A stretch of 17,137 bases of DNA from an uncultured Janibacter sp. (GCA_946222495.1 CAMICF010000039.1:1-17137); one strand, 5' to 3'. Shown: positions 1 through 10,089, counted from the stretch's first letter. The notes: generated by a model not told the origin, from the letters alone. Numbers and translations are program-made.

Positions 1-2882
1 GTCGCGGGATGCGTCGCGTCGAGCGGCGCGAGGACCTGCGCGAGGCGCTCGAGGCCGCCCAGCGTGAGGCCGAGTCCGGATTCGGCGACCCGACCCTCTA
101 CCTCGAGGAGGCCGTGGTGAACCCGCGGCACATCGAGGTGCAGGTCATGGGCGACGCCGACGGCAACGTGCTCCACTTCTTCGAGCGCGACTGCTCCGTG
201 CAGCGCCGCCACCAGAAGGTCGTCGAGATCGCGCCCGCCCCCAACCTCGACCCCGACCTGCGGGAGCGCATGTGCGCCGACGCGGTGGCCTTCGCGCGGT
301 CGATCAGCTACGTCAACGCCGGCACCGTGGAGTTCCTCCTCGGCGAGGACGGCCGCTACGTCTTCATCGAGATGAACCCGCGCATCCAGGTCGAGCACAC
401 GGTCACCGAGGAGGTCACCGAGCGCGACCTCGTCGTCATGCAGATGCAGGTGGCCGCCGGCGCGACCCTCGAGGACCTCGGCCTCCGCCAGGAGGACATC
501 CGCACGCGCGGCTTCGCCCTCCAGTGCCGGATCACCACCGAGGACCCGTCCAACGGCTTCCGTCCCGACTCGGGCACGATCTCGGCCTACCGCTCGGCGG
601 GTGGCTCCGGCGTGCGCCTCGACGGCGGGACGACCTTCGTCGGTGCGGAGGTGAGCGCCCACTTCGACTCGATGCTCGTCAAGCTCACCTGCCGGGCCGC
701 GACCTTCCCCCTGGCCGTGCGGCGCGCGCGGCGGGCCCTCGCGGAGTTCCGGGTCCGTGGCGTGGCGACGAACCTCCCCTTCCTCGAGGGCGTCCTCAGC
801 GACCCGACCTTCCAGGCCGGCGAGGTCACGACGAGCTTCATCGACGAGCGCCCCCAGCTCCTCGACGCGCCCTCGGGCAAGGACCGTGCCACCAAGCTCC
901 TCACCTACCTCGCCGATGTCTCGGTCAACCAGCCGCACGGGGCGCGGACCACCGACCTGCAGCCGGGCGACAAGCTCCCCGCGCTGCCCGAGGGCGACCG
1001 GCCCGAAGGGAGCCGCGACCGGCTGCTCCGCCTCGGCCCGGCCGGCTTCGCCGCGGACCTGCGCCAGCGCACCGACGTCCCGGTGACGGACACGACCTTC
1101 CGCGACGCCCACCAGTCGCTCCTCGCGACGCGCGTGCGGACCCGCGACCTGCTGCAGGTCGCCGAGCACGTCTCGCGGCGCACCCCGGAGCTCCTGTCCG
1201 TCGAGGCCTGGGGCGGTGCGACCTACGACGTCGCGCTGCGCTTCCTCAACGAGGACCCGTGGGAGCGGCTGGCCGCGCTGCACGAGGCCATGCCCAACGT
1301 CGCCCTGCAGATGCTGCTGCGCGGACGCAACACCGTCGGCTACACGCCCTACCCGACGACCGTCACGGACGCCTTCGTCGCCGAGGCGGCCCGCAGCGGC
1401 CTGTCGATCTTCCGGATCTTCGACTCGCTCAACGACGTGAGCCAGATGCGTCCCGCCGTGGAGTCCGTGCTCGCGACCGACACCGCGGTCGCCGAGGTCG
1501 CCCTCTGCTACACGGGAGACCTGCTCGACCCCGGGGAAAAGCTCTACACGCTCGACTACTACCTGCGGCTCGCCGAGCAGATCGTCGACACCGGGGCGCA
1601 CGTGCTCGCGATCAAGGACATGGCCGGCCTGCTGCGCGCTCCCGCCGCGGCGACGCTCGTCCGGGCGCTGCGCGAGCGCTTCGACCTGCCGGTCCACCTC
1701 CACACGCACGACACCGCGGGCGGTCAGATCGGCACGCTCCTCGCGGCGATCGACGCCGGGGTCGACGCCGTGGACGCGGCCAGCGCGACGATGGCCGGCA
1801 CCACCTCCCAGCCCTCCCTCTCCGCGCTCGTCGGTGCCACCGACGGCACGGACCGGCCGACCGGCCTCGACATCCAGGAGGTCTTCGCGCTCGAGCCGTA
1901 CTGGGAGGCGGTCCGTCGCGTCTACGCGCCCTTCGAGTCCGGCCTCGCCTCACCGACCGGCCGCGTGTACCGCCACGAGATCCCCGGCGGCCAGCTGTCC
2001 AACCTCCGTCAGCAGGCGATCGCCCTCGGTCTCGGTGAGCGCTTCGAGGAGGTCGAGGACATGTATGCCGCGGCCAACGCGATGCTCGGCAACATCGTCA
2101 AGGTCACCCCGAGCAGCAAGGTCGTCGGCGACCTCGCGCTGTCGCTCGTCGGCGTCGGAGCGGACCCGGCGGAGTTCGAGGCGGACCCCGCGAGCTTCGA
2201 CATCCCGGACTCGGTCGTCGGCTTCCTCCGCGGTGACCTCGGGGACCCCCCGGGTGGGTGGCCGGAGCCCTTCCGCACCAAGGCCCTCGAGGGCCGGCGG
2301 GAGCAGGAGCCGATGGCCGACCTCACGGACGAGCAGGAGCAGGCGCTGCGCGACGAGCCGCGCGCCACGCTCAACGAGCTCCTCTTCCCCGGGCCGACCG
2401 ACGAGATGCGCGGCGCCCGCGAGTCCTTCGGGGACACCTCCGTGCTCGACACCAGCCTCTTCCTCCACGGGATCGAGGAGGGCGAGGACCACGACGTCGA
2501 GATCGAGCCGGGCAAGACGCTCACGCTCGGCATCAGCTCGATGAGCGAGCCCGACGAGCACGGCATGCGCACCGTCATGGGCACGGTCAACGGGCAGCTG
2601 CGTCCCGTGCAGGTCCGTGACCGCACCGTCGAGGCGGAGGTCGTCGCGGCCGAGAAGGCCGACCCGTCCGCGGCCGGTCACGTGGCGGCCCCCTTCGCCG
2701 GGGTCGTGACGCTGCAGGTGTCGGAGGGCGACGAGGTCGAGGCCGGCGCCACCGTGGCGACGATCGAGGCGATGAAGATGGAGGCCTCCATCACGACCTC
2801 CGCGGGAGGCACGGTCGCCCGGCTGGCCATCGGCAGCAGCCAGCAGGTCGAAGGGGGCGACCTGCTCGTCGTCGTGGAGTGA
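1..2882 (+). CDS. pyc: Pyruvate carboxylase, C-terminal ~85% (5' end outside the window)
   Basis: Biotin enzyme that carboxylates pyruvate to oxaloacetate in the cytoplasm, an anaplerotic reaction. Residues are numbered from the ATG at 9, which is internal: the frame is open to the left edge and the preceding codons read as part of the glycine-rich ATP-grasp loop, so roughly 170-180 residues are missing compared with the usual ~1130. The order is: rest of the biotin carboxylase domain (EMNPRIQVEHTVTE at 121-134); carboxyltransferase domain starting VTDTTFRDAHQ at 359, with the lysine of KDMAG (K536) expected to be carbamylated and HTH metal ligands at 565/567; the PYC_OADA region; and a C-terminal biotinyl domain with EAMKMEA, biotinylated K923. 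Single-chain BC-CT-BCCP order separates it from acyl-CoA carboxylases. It converges on dusB with 3 bases between the stop codons. Identification is near certain; only the N-terminus is unseen. Confidence 0.97.
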   Translation, partial: RGMRRVERREDLREALEAAQREAESGFGDPTLYLEEAVVNPRHIEVQVMGDADGNVLHFFERDCSVQRRHQKVVEIAPAPNLDPDLRERMCADAVAFARSISYVNAGTVEFLLGEDGRYVFIEMNPRIQVEHTVTEEVTERDLVVMQMQVAAGATLEDLGLRQEDIRTRGFALQCRITTEDPSNGFRPDSGTISAYRSAGGSGVRLDGGTTFVGAEVSAHFDSMLVKLTCRAATFPLAVRRARRALAEFRVRGVATNLPFLEGVLSDPTFQAGEVTTSFIDERPQLLDAPSGKDRATKLLTYLADVSVNQPHGARTTDLQPGDKLPALPEGDRPEGSRDRLLRLGPAGFAADLRQRTDVPVTDTTFRDAHQSLLATRVRTRDLLQVAEHVSRRTPELLSVEAWGGATYDVALRFLNEDPWERLAALHEAMPNVALQMLLRGRNTVGYTPYPTTVTDAFVAEAARSGLSIFRIFDSLNDVSQMRPAVESVLATDTAVAEVALCYTGDLLDPGEKLYTLDYYLRLAEQIVDTGAHVLAIKDMAGLLRAPAAATLVRALRERFDLPVHLHTHDTAGGQIGTLLAAIDAGVDAVDAASATMAGTTSQPSLSALVGATDGTDRPTGLDIQEVFALEPYWEAVRRVYAPFESGLASPTGRVYRHEIPGGQLSNLRQQAIALGLGERFEEVEDMYAAANAMLGNIVKVTPSSKVVGDLALSLVGVGADPAEFEADPASFDIPDSVVGFLRGDLGDPPGGWPEPFRTKALEGRREQEPMADLTDEQEQALRDEPRATLNELLFPGPTDEMRGARESFGDTSVLDTSLFLHGIEEGEDHDVEIEPGKTLTLGISSMSEPDEHGMRTVMGTVNGQLRPVQVRDRTVEAEVVAAEKADPSAAGHVAAPFAGVVTLQVSEGDEVEAGATVATIEAMKMEASITTSAGGTVARLAIGSSQQVEGGDLLVVVE

Positions 2883-2885
2883 GGC

Positions 2886-4118
2886 TCAGCCGCCGGAGAC
2901 GGAGAGCTCGGCCTGGGCGATCTGCTCCTGCTGGGCGGCGTCGAGCTCCCGGGAGGAGAGCCAGTGCTCCGGCAGGGCGACGACGCGGGAGGAGCCGGCG
3001 CGACCGCGCTGGCCCTCCGCGGCCTCCCCCGGCCACGGCGTCTCCGGGTCCATCGTCGCGATGAGCCGGTCGAGCGCGGCGAGCGAGTCGACGAGCGCGA
3101 GCTGGTTGCGCACGGTCGAACCGGCGGGGAATCCCTTGAGGTACCAGGCGATGTGCTTGCGGATGTCGCGGCAGGCCCGCAGCTCGTCGCCCTCGTAGAA
3201 GTCCGTGAGCAGCTCCGCGTGCCGCCGCAGGGTCGCGGTGACCTCGCCCAGCGAAGGGCGGATCCGCACCTCGGTCCCGGCGAAGGCCGCGGCCAGGTCG
3301 GCGAAGAGCCACGGGCGACCGAGGCAGCCGCGACCGACGACGACGCCGTCGCACCCGGTCTGCTCGACCATCGCCAGCGCGTCCTCCGCCGACCAGATGT
3401 CGCCGTTGCCGAGGACCGGAACGCTCGTGATCGTCTCCTTGAGGAGCCGGATCCGCGACCAGTCGGCGGTGCCCGAGTAGGCCTGGCTCGCGGTGCGCGC
3501 GTGGAGCGCGACGGCGGCGACGCCCTCGTCGACGGCGGCCGTGGCGGCCTCGAGGTAGGTCAGGTGCTCGTCGTCGATTCCGGTGCGCATCTTCACGGTG
3601 ACGGGGATGTCCCCCTTCGCGCCCTCGGTCACCGCCGCGGAGACGATCGCGCGGAAGAGGTCGCGCTTCCACGGCAGCGCGGCGCCGCCGCCCTTGCGCG
3701 TGACCTTGGGGACCGGGCAGCCGAAGTTGAGGTCGATGTGGTCGGCCCGGTCCTCGGTGACGATCATGCGGACGGCGGCCGCGGTCGTCGCGGGGTCGAC
3801 GCTGTAGAGCTGCACGCTGCGCGGCCGCTCGTCCTCGTCGTGCTCGATGAGGCGCATCGACTCCGGCGTGCGCTCGACGAGCGCACGGGAGGTGACCATC
3901 TCGTTGACGTAGAGGCTGTGCGCGCCCGTGGCACCGCTCGCGGCGAGCCCGGCGTCGCCGGCCTCGCGGCACAGGCGGCGGAAGGCGCGGTTGGTGATGC
4001 CCGCCATCGGCGCGAGGACGACCGGCGAGTCGATGACGTGCCGGCCGATGCGCAGGGGAGGCAGCACGCGCTCGCCGGTGGCCGGCGAGCCGTGCGTGGG
4101 CTGGGTCAGGGTGGTCAT
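2886..4118 (-). CDS. dusB: tRNA-dihydrouridine synthase (DusB family)
   Basis: FMN-dependent enzyme that reduces specific uridines in the tRNA D-loop to dihydrouridine. The 410-residue product begins at the ATG at 4118. The open frame continues upstream to 4247, but homology-like sequence (PPLRIGRHVIDSPVVLAPMAG) begins only after this ATG, and the extension would run into the divergent gene. Visible marks are the N-terminal LAPMAGITNRAFR (about 35-47), DLNFGCPVPKVTRKGGG with catalytic Cys134, VKMRTG, HARTASQAYSG, and the phosphate-binding GNGDI and GVVVGRGCLGRPW segments of the TIM barrel, then a helical C-terminal domain. The stretch SGATGAHSLYVNEM after the first helix is slightly longer than I remember for DusB. 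The gene is divergent from the DUF1648 gene (49 bases between starts). Family is secure; the exact position modified in tRNA cannot be told. Confidence 0.93.
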   Translation of the reverse strand: MTTLTQPTHGSPATGERVLPPLRIGRHVIDSPVVLAPMAGITNRAFRRLCREAGDAGLAASGATGAHSLYVNEMVTSRALVERTPESMRLIEHDEDERPRSVQLYSVDPATTAAAVRMIVTEDRADHIDLNFGCPVPKVTRKGGGAALPWKRDLFRAIVSAAVTEGAKGDIPVTVKMRTGIDDEHLTYLEAATAAVDEGVAAVALHARTASQAYSGTADWSRIRLLKETITSVPVLGNGDIWSAEDALAMVEQTGCDGVVVGRGCLGRPWLFADLAAAFAGTEVRIRPSLGEVTATLRRHAELLTDFYEGDELRACRDIRKHIAWYLKGFPAGSTVRNQLALVDSLAALDRLIATMDPETPWPGEAAEGQRGRAGSSRVVALPEHWLSSRELDAAQQEQIAQAELSVSGG

Positions 4119-4147
4119 GACGTGGGCCAGTGTCTCACCGGCCGACC

Positions 4148-4155
4148 GGAGGAGG
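4148..4155 (+). promoter_or_regulatory. Ribosome binding site of the DUF1648 gene
   Basis: GGAGGAGG lies 12 bases before the ATG at 4168 and fixes that start. It is one of the few strong Shine-Dalgarno sequences in the window, in contrast to the apparently leaderless genes nearby. Confidence 0.6.
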
Positions 4156-4167
4156 ACAATCGCGGCC

Positions 4168-4836
4168 ATGGAGGACACCACGGACCGGGGGACGACCACG
4201 ACAGCGGAGGTCTCCCTTCGCCCGGCGGTGCCGTGGCTGGTCGGCATGCTCGCCGTGGGCGTCCTCGCCGTCGTCGTCGGTGTCGTGCGCCTCGACGCCC
4301 TGCCCGACCCCTACCCGGCCCACTTCGGCCCGGCGGGTGACCCGGACCGCTTCACCGACCGGTCGCCCGGCAGCGTGCTCATGCCCGCCATCGTCGGCCA
4401 GCTCGCGGGGCTCGCCGTCTTTGCCACCCTCCTCGTCCTGCGGACCTCGGGACCGCGACGACTGGTCGTACCGCTCTCCGTCATGGGCTTCGTCGTCGGC
4501 GGAGGGATCGCGGGGATCTCCGTCGTCCAGTACCTCTCCGAGGACGCGGTACCGCCGGGCTGGGCCTTCTGGCTCCTCCTCGCGGGGCTCCTCGCGACGA
4601 CCGTCTGGGTCGTCGTCGCGTCCGTGCGCGCGGGACGCGAGTCGGAGGCCGATCGCACCGGCTGGCGGTGGGGCGGCCTCGTCTATGCCAACCCGGACGA
4701 ACCGGACATCTTCGTCCCCAAGCGGCTGGGCACCGGGACCACCCTCAACCTGGGACGACCCCTCGGCTGGCTGGTGCTGGCGCTGCTCCTCGTGCCCGGC
4801 CTGGTCATCGTCGCCGTCGTCGTCCGCTGGACCTGA
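4168..4836 (+). CDS. DUF1648/DUF5808-type integral membrane protein
   Basis: Membrane protein of 222 residues and unknown function. The ATG at 4168 is preceded by a good Shine-Dalgarno sequence; the frame is open further left but overlaps dusB there. A first helix (about 21-41) is followed by ALPDPYPAHFGPAGDPDRF, the P-x-H-F-x-x-x-G-x-x-D signature I associate with DUF1648 (SdpI-like proteins). Further hydrophobic helices lie at about 70-92, 100-120 and 133-153. A soluble segment, GLVYANPDEPDIFVPKRLG followed by TLNLGRPLGW, resembles DUF5808, and a last helix spans about 198-220. SdpI itself is an immunity protein in Bacillus, but nothing here shows immunity, so no function is assigned. It is followed by the sulfurtransferase gene after 34 bases, which contain what looks like a separate promoter. 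Confidence 0.85.
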   Translation: MEDTTDRGTTTTAEVSLRPAVPWLVGMLAVGVLAVVVGVVRLDALPDPYPAHFGPAGDPDRFTDRSPGSVLMPAIVGQLAGLAVFATLLVLRTSGPRRLVVPLSVMGFVVGGGIAGISVVQYLSEDAVPPGWAFWLLLAGLLATTVWVVVASVRAGRESEADRTGWRWGGLVYANPDEPDIFVPKRLGTGTTLNLGRPLGWLVLALLLVPGLVIVAVVVRWT

Positions 4837-4858
4837 GCCGCACCTCACGAGCCGCGGA

Positions 4859-4864
4859 TACGGT
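4859..4864 (+). promoter_or_regulatory. Candidate -10 box (TACGGT) of a leaderless sulfurtransferase mRNA
   Basis: TACGGT fits the actinobacterial TAnnnT -10 consensus and is separated by exactly 6 bases from the ATG at 4871, so transcription would begin at or next to the start codon. No Shine-Dalgarno sequence precedes the ATG and no convincing -35 is visible. Confidence 0.45.
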
Positions 4865-4870
4865 GGTGCC

Positions 4871-5692
4871 ATGAGTGCCCTGATCTCCCCCACCGAGCTC
4901 CGTGCCGGGCTCGGCGACCCCCGACTCGTCGTGCTCGACGTCCAGTTCACCCTCTCCGGCGACGGGCCAGACCTGTACGCCTCCGGGCACCTGCCCGGCG
5001 CTCCCTTCGTCGATGTCGACACCGTGCTCGCCGGGCCTCCGGGAGACGGTGGGCGCCACCCCCTTCCCGAGCCTGCAGTGCTCCAGGAGGGCCTCCGCGC
5101 GGCCGGGGTGAACGACGACTCGCGGGTCGTCGTCTACGACCAGGCGACCTCCCTCGCCGCCGCCCGCGCGTGGTGGGTCCTGCGCTGGGCCGGCCTGGAG
5201 GACGTGCGCGTGCTCGACGGCGGGCTGGCCGCCTGGCGCGGGTCCGAGGGCGAGGTGTCGACCGAGTCCCCCTCTCCCACACCGGGAGACGTGCATGTCA
5301 GGCCCGACCAGGTCGAGACGCTCGACGCGGATGACGCCGTGGCCGTCGCCCGGCTGGGGGTCCTCGTCGACGCGCGGGCACCCGAGCGCTTCCGTGGCGA
5401 GGCCGAGCCCATCGACCCGGTCGCCGGGCACGTCCCCGGCGCGGTCAACGTGCCCATGGCCGACCTGGTGACCGACGAAGGGAGGCTTCGCTCCCCTGCC
5501 GAGCTGCGCGCGCGCTTCGCCGAGGTGGGGGTCGACGAGCTGAGCGTCGTCGGCACGTACTGCGGCTCGGGGGTGACCGCCGCCCACACGGCGCTCGCGC
5601 TGCACGAGATCGGTGTCGAGGCCGAGGTCTACGTCGGCAGCTGGAGCGAGTGGGTCACCGACCCCTCGCGTCCCGTCGCCACGGGTGACTGA
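4871..5692 (+). CDS. Sulfurtransferase, tandem rhodanese domains (3-mercaptopyruvate/thiosulfate type)
   Basis: Cytoplasmic enzyme of 273 residues that moves sulfur from 3-mercaptopyruvate or thiosulfate onto cyanide or a thiol acceptor. Two rhodanese domains are visible: the N-terminal, non-catalytic one contains SGHLPGAPFVDVD (about 38-50) and the RVVVYD and AWWVLRWAG segments; the C-terminal one contains DARAPERFRGEAEPIDPVAGHVPGA and the active-site loop TYCGSGVTA with catalytic Cys231. As I recall, a CGSGVTA loop is typical of mercaptopyruvate sulfurtransferases such as SseA, whereas true rhodaneses have CRKGVT, so mercaptopyruvate is the likelier donor. The frame extends far upstream, but homology starts at this ATG, which also sits six bases after a -10-like box. 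Substrate remains inference. Confidence 0.92.
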   Translation: MSALISPTELRAGLGDPRLVVLDVQFTLSGDGPDLYASGHLPGAPFVDVDTVLAGPPGDGGRHPLPEPAVLQEGLRAAGVNDDSRVVVYDQATSLAAARAWWVLRWAGLEDVRVLDGGLAAWRGSEGEVSTESPSPTPGDVHVRPDQVETLDADDAVAVARLGVLVDARAPERFRGEAEPIDPVAGHVPGAVNVPMADLVTDEGRLRSPAELRARFAEVGVDELSVVGTYCGSGVTAAHTALALHEIGVEAEVYVGSWSEWVTDPSRPVATGD

Positions 5693-5701
5693 GCGACGAG
5701 C

Positions 5702-5786
5702 GCACGACCTTAAGGAGATGCGCACCCAGGTGGGCACGACCTTAAGGAGATGCGCACCCAGGTGGGCACGACCTTAAGGAGATGCG
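5702..5786. repeat. 32-bp tandem repeat (2.66 copies) made of nested dyads
   Basis: A 32-bp unit starts at 5702, 5734 and 5766; the third copy stops after 21 bases, and I see no internal differences. Each unit carries the perfect 8-bp palindrome CCTTAAGG (5708-5715, 5740-5747, 5772-5779). Between these lies a second dyad, TGCGCACC-CA-GGTGGGCA, an 8-bp stem with one G·G mismatch and a 2-base loop. Seen the other way, GGTGGGCA and TGCGCACC flank each CCTTAAGG symmetrically. TTAA is conspicuous in this G+C-rich sequence. The array fills most of the gap between the convergent sulfurtransferase and hydrolase genes. It could be a bidirectional terminator (no T-tract is present), a REP-like element, or a protein-binding array; 32 bp is close to three helical turns. 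Confidence 0.9.
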
Positions 5787-5796
5787 GTGAGGGGGG

Positions 5797-6543
5797 TCAG
5801 GCGGGGAGGGCGTCGGCGAAGGTCCGGATGGACTTGGCCACCTGCGAGGGGTGGGTCATCGGCGCGAAGTGCGTGGCGCCGGAGACGTGGACGATCTCCA
5901 GGTCGTGGCGCAGCGTGCGGGCCAGGCTCTCCCCCACCCGGAACTGGTCGTACTCGCCGTTGATCGCGAGGACGGGCACGTCGACGTCGGCGAGCGAGCG
6001 CAGGTCGACCCCGTCGATGACCGCGTTCCACGCGTCGGGGATCGCGTCGAGGCCCGGCCCCCGCTTCATGACGGCAGCCGCGGTCCGTGCCCCGATGATC
6101 CGCCGGAGCGAGAGGGCATCGGTCTCACGGATCGACTCCGCACGCTTCTCGTCGCCGAGACCGGCACGCAGCGCGCTGCCGAAGGCCCGGTAGATCCCGG
6201 CCAGCCGGGAGGACGGCTGGGCCGTCGACCCCATGAGGACCAGGCCCGCCAGCACGCCGTGGTGGCGCGCCGCCCACTCCATCGCCACGTACCCGCCGAG
6301 GCTGTGGCCGGCGAGGATGATCCGGTGACGGGTCGGGTCGAGCGCGTCCACCGCCCGCCCCACCGTCTCCAGGGCCCGGTCCATCGTGAAGGGCACCTCC
6401 TGCTCCAGCCCGTGACCGGGCAGGTCGAGGTGCTCGCAGACGAGCCGGCCGAGCAGGACCTCCTCGAGGGGGATCCACGCCGCGGCGTTGAGCCGGCTGC
6501 CGTGGACGAGCAGCAGCCGGACCGGAGCCCCCCGATCAGGCAT
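5797..6543 (-). CDS. Alpha/beta-hydrolase fold protein
   Basis: Predicted cytoplasmic hydrolase of 248 residues with a complete catalytic triad: nucleophile Ser81 in GHSLGGY, acid Asp199 in NGEYDQF, and His225 in GATHFAP. The oxyanion-hole HGS follows the first core strand (14-16), and DLPGHG is at 40-45. There is no signal peptide. It resembles small esterase/lactonase or MhpC/YcaC-like peptidase-type hydrolases, but the substrate cannot be read from the sequence. The ATG at 6543 comes 3 bases after the glyS stop codon on the same strand, and no convincing Shine-Dalgarno sequence is seen, so translation is probably coupled to glyS. Its 3' end faces the 32-bp tandem repeat. Confidence 0.85.
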   Translation of the reverse strand: MPDRGAPVRLLLVHGSRLNAAAWIPLEEVLLGRLVCEHLDLPGHGLEQEVPFTMDRALETVGRAVDALDPTRHRIILAGHSLGGYVAMEWAARHHGVLAGLVLMGSTAQPSSRLAGIYRAFGSALRAGLGDEKRAESIRETDALSLRRIIGARTAAAVMKRGPGLDAIPDAWNAVIDGVDLRSLADVDVPVLAINGEYDQFRVGESLARTLRHDLEIVHVSGATHFAPMTHPSQVAKSIRTFADALPA

Positions 6544-6546
6544 CCG

Positions 6547-7953
<1,407 letters not shown>

Positions 7954-7960
7954 GGAGGAG

Positions 7961-7966
7961 AGGCTA
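7961..7966 (-). promoter_or_regulatory. Candidate -10 box (TAGCCT) of a leaderless glyS mRNA
   Basis: On the - strand TAGCCT (TAnnnT) is followed by 7 bases and then the glyS ATG, so transcription could begin at the A of the start codon. The bases before the ATG are CTCCTCC, the opposite of a Shine-Dalgarno sequence, which supports a leaderless transcript. Confidence 0.4.
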
Positions 7967-8001
7967 TCCGCCACCCCGTCAGGAGCCCGCATCGGCCCGC
8001 C

Positions 8002-8007
8002 TATTCT
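8002..8007 (+). promoter_or_regulatory. Candidate -10 box (TATTCT) of the small membrane protein gene
   Basis: TATTCT, close to the TATAAT consensus, is followed by exactly 6 bases and a GTG at 8014. This is the expected geometry of a leaderless mRNA and is the main reason for choosing this GTG. Only 35 bases separate it from the divergent glyS -10 box. Confidence 0.55.
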
Positions 8008-8013
8008 GTGGGG

Positions 8014-8322
8014 GTGCCGACACCCCCTTCGCCCCGCTCCGAGCCCGTCGCGACCAATGCCTTCGAGCGCATCAGCCTCCCGGCCACCCGCGTCATCGCC
8101 GGGCTCCCGCCCTATGTCCCGGTCGTCGCCGTCTTCGCGCTCGTGCTGCTCGGCGGGTTCATCGGCCCCTGGGGCGTCATCCCGCTCGGGCTCGTCGTCC
8201 TCTTCCTCCTGTGGATGCTCGCGCTGAGCTGGCCGCGCCTGCGGCCGAGCGAGCGCCTCATGCGGGTGGCCGTCATCGCCCTCGTCCTCGCGCTGACGAT
8301 CGTCAAGCTCTTTCCCCGGTGA
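8014..8322 (+). CDS. Small three-helix membrane protein (DUF6703-like)
   Basis: Protein of 102 residues starting at a GTG. A short Pro/Ser-rich N-terminus ([11 protein letters not shown]) leads into an amphipathic stretch, then hydrophobic helices [39 protein letters not shown] and [16 protein letters not shown]. The topology and the LSWPRL-x5-RLMR linker remind me of the actinobacterial family DUF6703; this is recognition from memory and unverified. No function is known to me. The coding sense is supported by the -10 box at the start codon, by the clean membrane-protein pattern and by the stop shortly before the znuA promoter. A much longer open frame contains it, but that is antisense to glyS and the hydrolase. 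Confidence 0.72.
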   Translation: MPTPPSPRSEPVATNAFERISLPATRVIAGLPPYVPVVAVFALVLLGGFIGPWGVIPLGLVVLFLLWMLALSWPRLRPSERLMRVAVIALVLALTIVKLFPR

Positions 8323-8337
8323 CCTGAGCCGCAAGAA

Positions 8338-8375
8338 TTGACAACGATTCTCACTGTCAGTGAGAATCGTTCTCA
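8338..8375 (+). promoter_or_regulatory. znuA promoter covered by two Zur boxes
   Basis: Two 15-bp boxes of the 7-1-7 Zur/Fur type, TGACAACGATTCTCA (8339-8353) and TGAGAATCGTTCTCA (8361-8375), are arranged so that a larger perfect inverted repeat spans 8343-8371, with 14-base arms around T8357. The box centres are 22 bp apart, about two helical turns. TTGACA (8338-8343) is a consensus -35; after 18 bases GAGAAT (8362-8367) can act as -10, placing the start of transcription at or beside the ATG at 8375. Zn-loaded Zur dimers on both boxes would cover the promoter from -35 to +1. Zur control is inferred from the box sequence and from zur lying in the same operon. Confidence 0.85.
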
Positions 8376-9297
8376 TGCATCGTGCCCGCCCCCTCGTCGC
8401 CGTCGTCGTCCCCCTGCTCGTCGCCTCCGGATGCGGGGCCACCGATGACTCCGGCGAGGGCGACGGCGTCACCGTCGCGACGTCCTTCTACCCCATGGAG
8501 TACGCGGTGGAGCAGGTCGGCGGGGAGCACGTCGAGGTCACCAACCTCACCAAGACCGGCGGCGAGCCCCACGACCTCGAGCTGACGCCCCGGCAGATCC
8601 TCCAGGTGAGCAAGGCCGACCACCTGATGTACCTCAAGGGGTTCCAGCCCTCCGTCGACGACGCGGCCACGGAGGCGCAGGACGCCTTCGACGTCAGCGG
8701 CGACGCCCGCCTCGACATCGCTGCGACGCCGCACGAGCACGGCGAGGAGGAAGGGGGCCACGAGGACCACGAGCACGGCGGCCACGACCCCCACTTCTGG
8801 CTCGACCCCACCCGCTACGCGGACGTCGCCGACGGCATCGCGGAGCGCCTCGCCGAGGACGATCCGGAGCACGCCGAGGACTACCGCGCCAACGCGAAGC
8901 ACTTCCGGGCGCGGCTCGCCGGCCTGGACGGAGAGCTGAGGAAGGGGCTCGCCGACTGCGCGGACACCGACCTCGTCACCGGGCACGCCGCCTTCGCCTA
9001 CTTCGCGGACCGGTACGGGTTCGACCAGGAGTCCGTCACCGGCCTCACGCCCAACGCGCAGCCGAGCCCCTCGGCGATGGCCGACCTCGTCTCGCACATC
9101 AAGAAGGAGAAGATCTCCACGGTCTACGCCGAGACCCTCGTCCCCCGCGACCTCGCCGATACGATCGCCAGGGACTCCGGCGCCACCGTCCGGGTCCTCG
9201 ACCCGGTCGAGGGCATCACCGATGCGTCGGAGGGCTCGGACTACGTCGAGGTCATGCGCAGCAACCTCGAGGCCGTGCAGAAGGGACAGAAGTGCGG

Positions 9298-9301
<4 letters not shown>
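8375..9301 (+). CDS. znuA: Zinc ABC transporter substrate-binding lipoprotein
   Basis: Captures extracellular Zn2+ and delivers it to the ZnuB permease; cluster A-I metal-binding protein, 308 residues. The N-terminus HRAR, a hydrophobic run and lipobox VASGC give a lipid-modified Cys20 at the outer face of the membrane. Likely metal ligands are His66 (GEPHDLEL), His140 (DPHFWLDP), His204 (VTGHAAF) and Asp276 (VLDPVEG). A loop at about 119-140 is rich in His, Asp and Glu ([22 protein letters not shown]), which in this family points to zinc rather than manganese. The ATG at 8375 is preferred to an upstream GTG at 8360 because the latter lies inside the operator and would add residues before the signal peptide; no Shine-Dalgarno sequence precedes the ATG, in keeping with leaderless translation. 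Its stop overlaps the znuC start. Confidence 0.96.

Positions 9302-10085
<784 letters not shown>

Positions 10086-10089
<4 letters not shown>

Noticed and set aside
1950..2681. Open frames on the - strand opposite pyruvate carboxylase
   Set aside because: They are biased low-complexity translations (Arg/Glu/Asp-rich) opposite a strongly conserved gene, with no recognisable domain.
5712..5722. TAAGGAG followed directly by ATG in each 32-bp repeat unit, resembling a ribosome binding site and start
   Set aside because: There is no spacer between GGAG and ATG, the 32-bp period breaks the frame between units, and the downstream frame is antisense to the hydrolase.
5702..5786. Short CRISPR-like array
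   Set aside because: The repeats are contiguous with no variable spacers and there are no cas genes.
8360..8374. GTG at 8360 as the znuA start
   Set aside because: It lies within the right Zur box and would add five residues before the signal peptide; the ATG at 8375 fits promoter geometry better.
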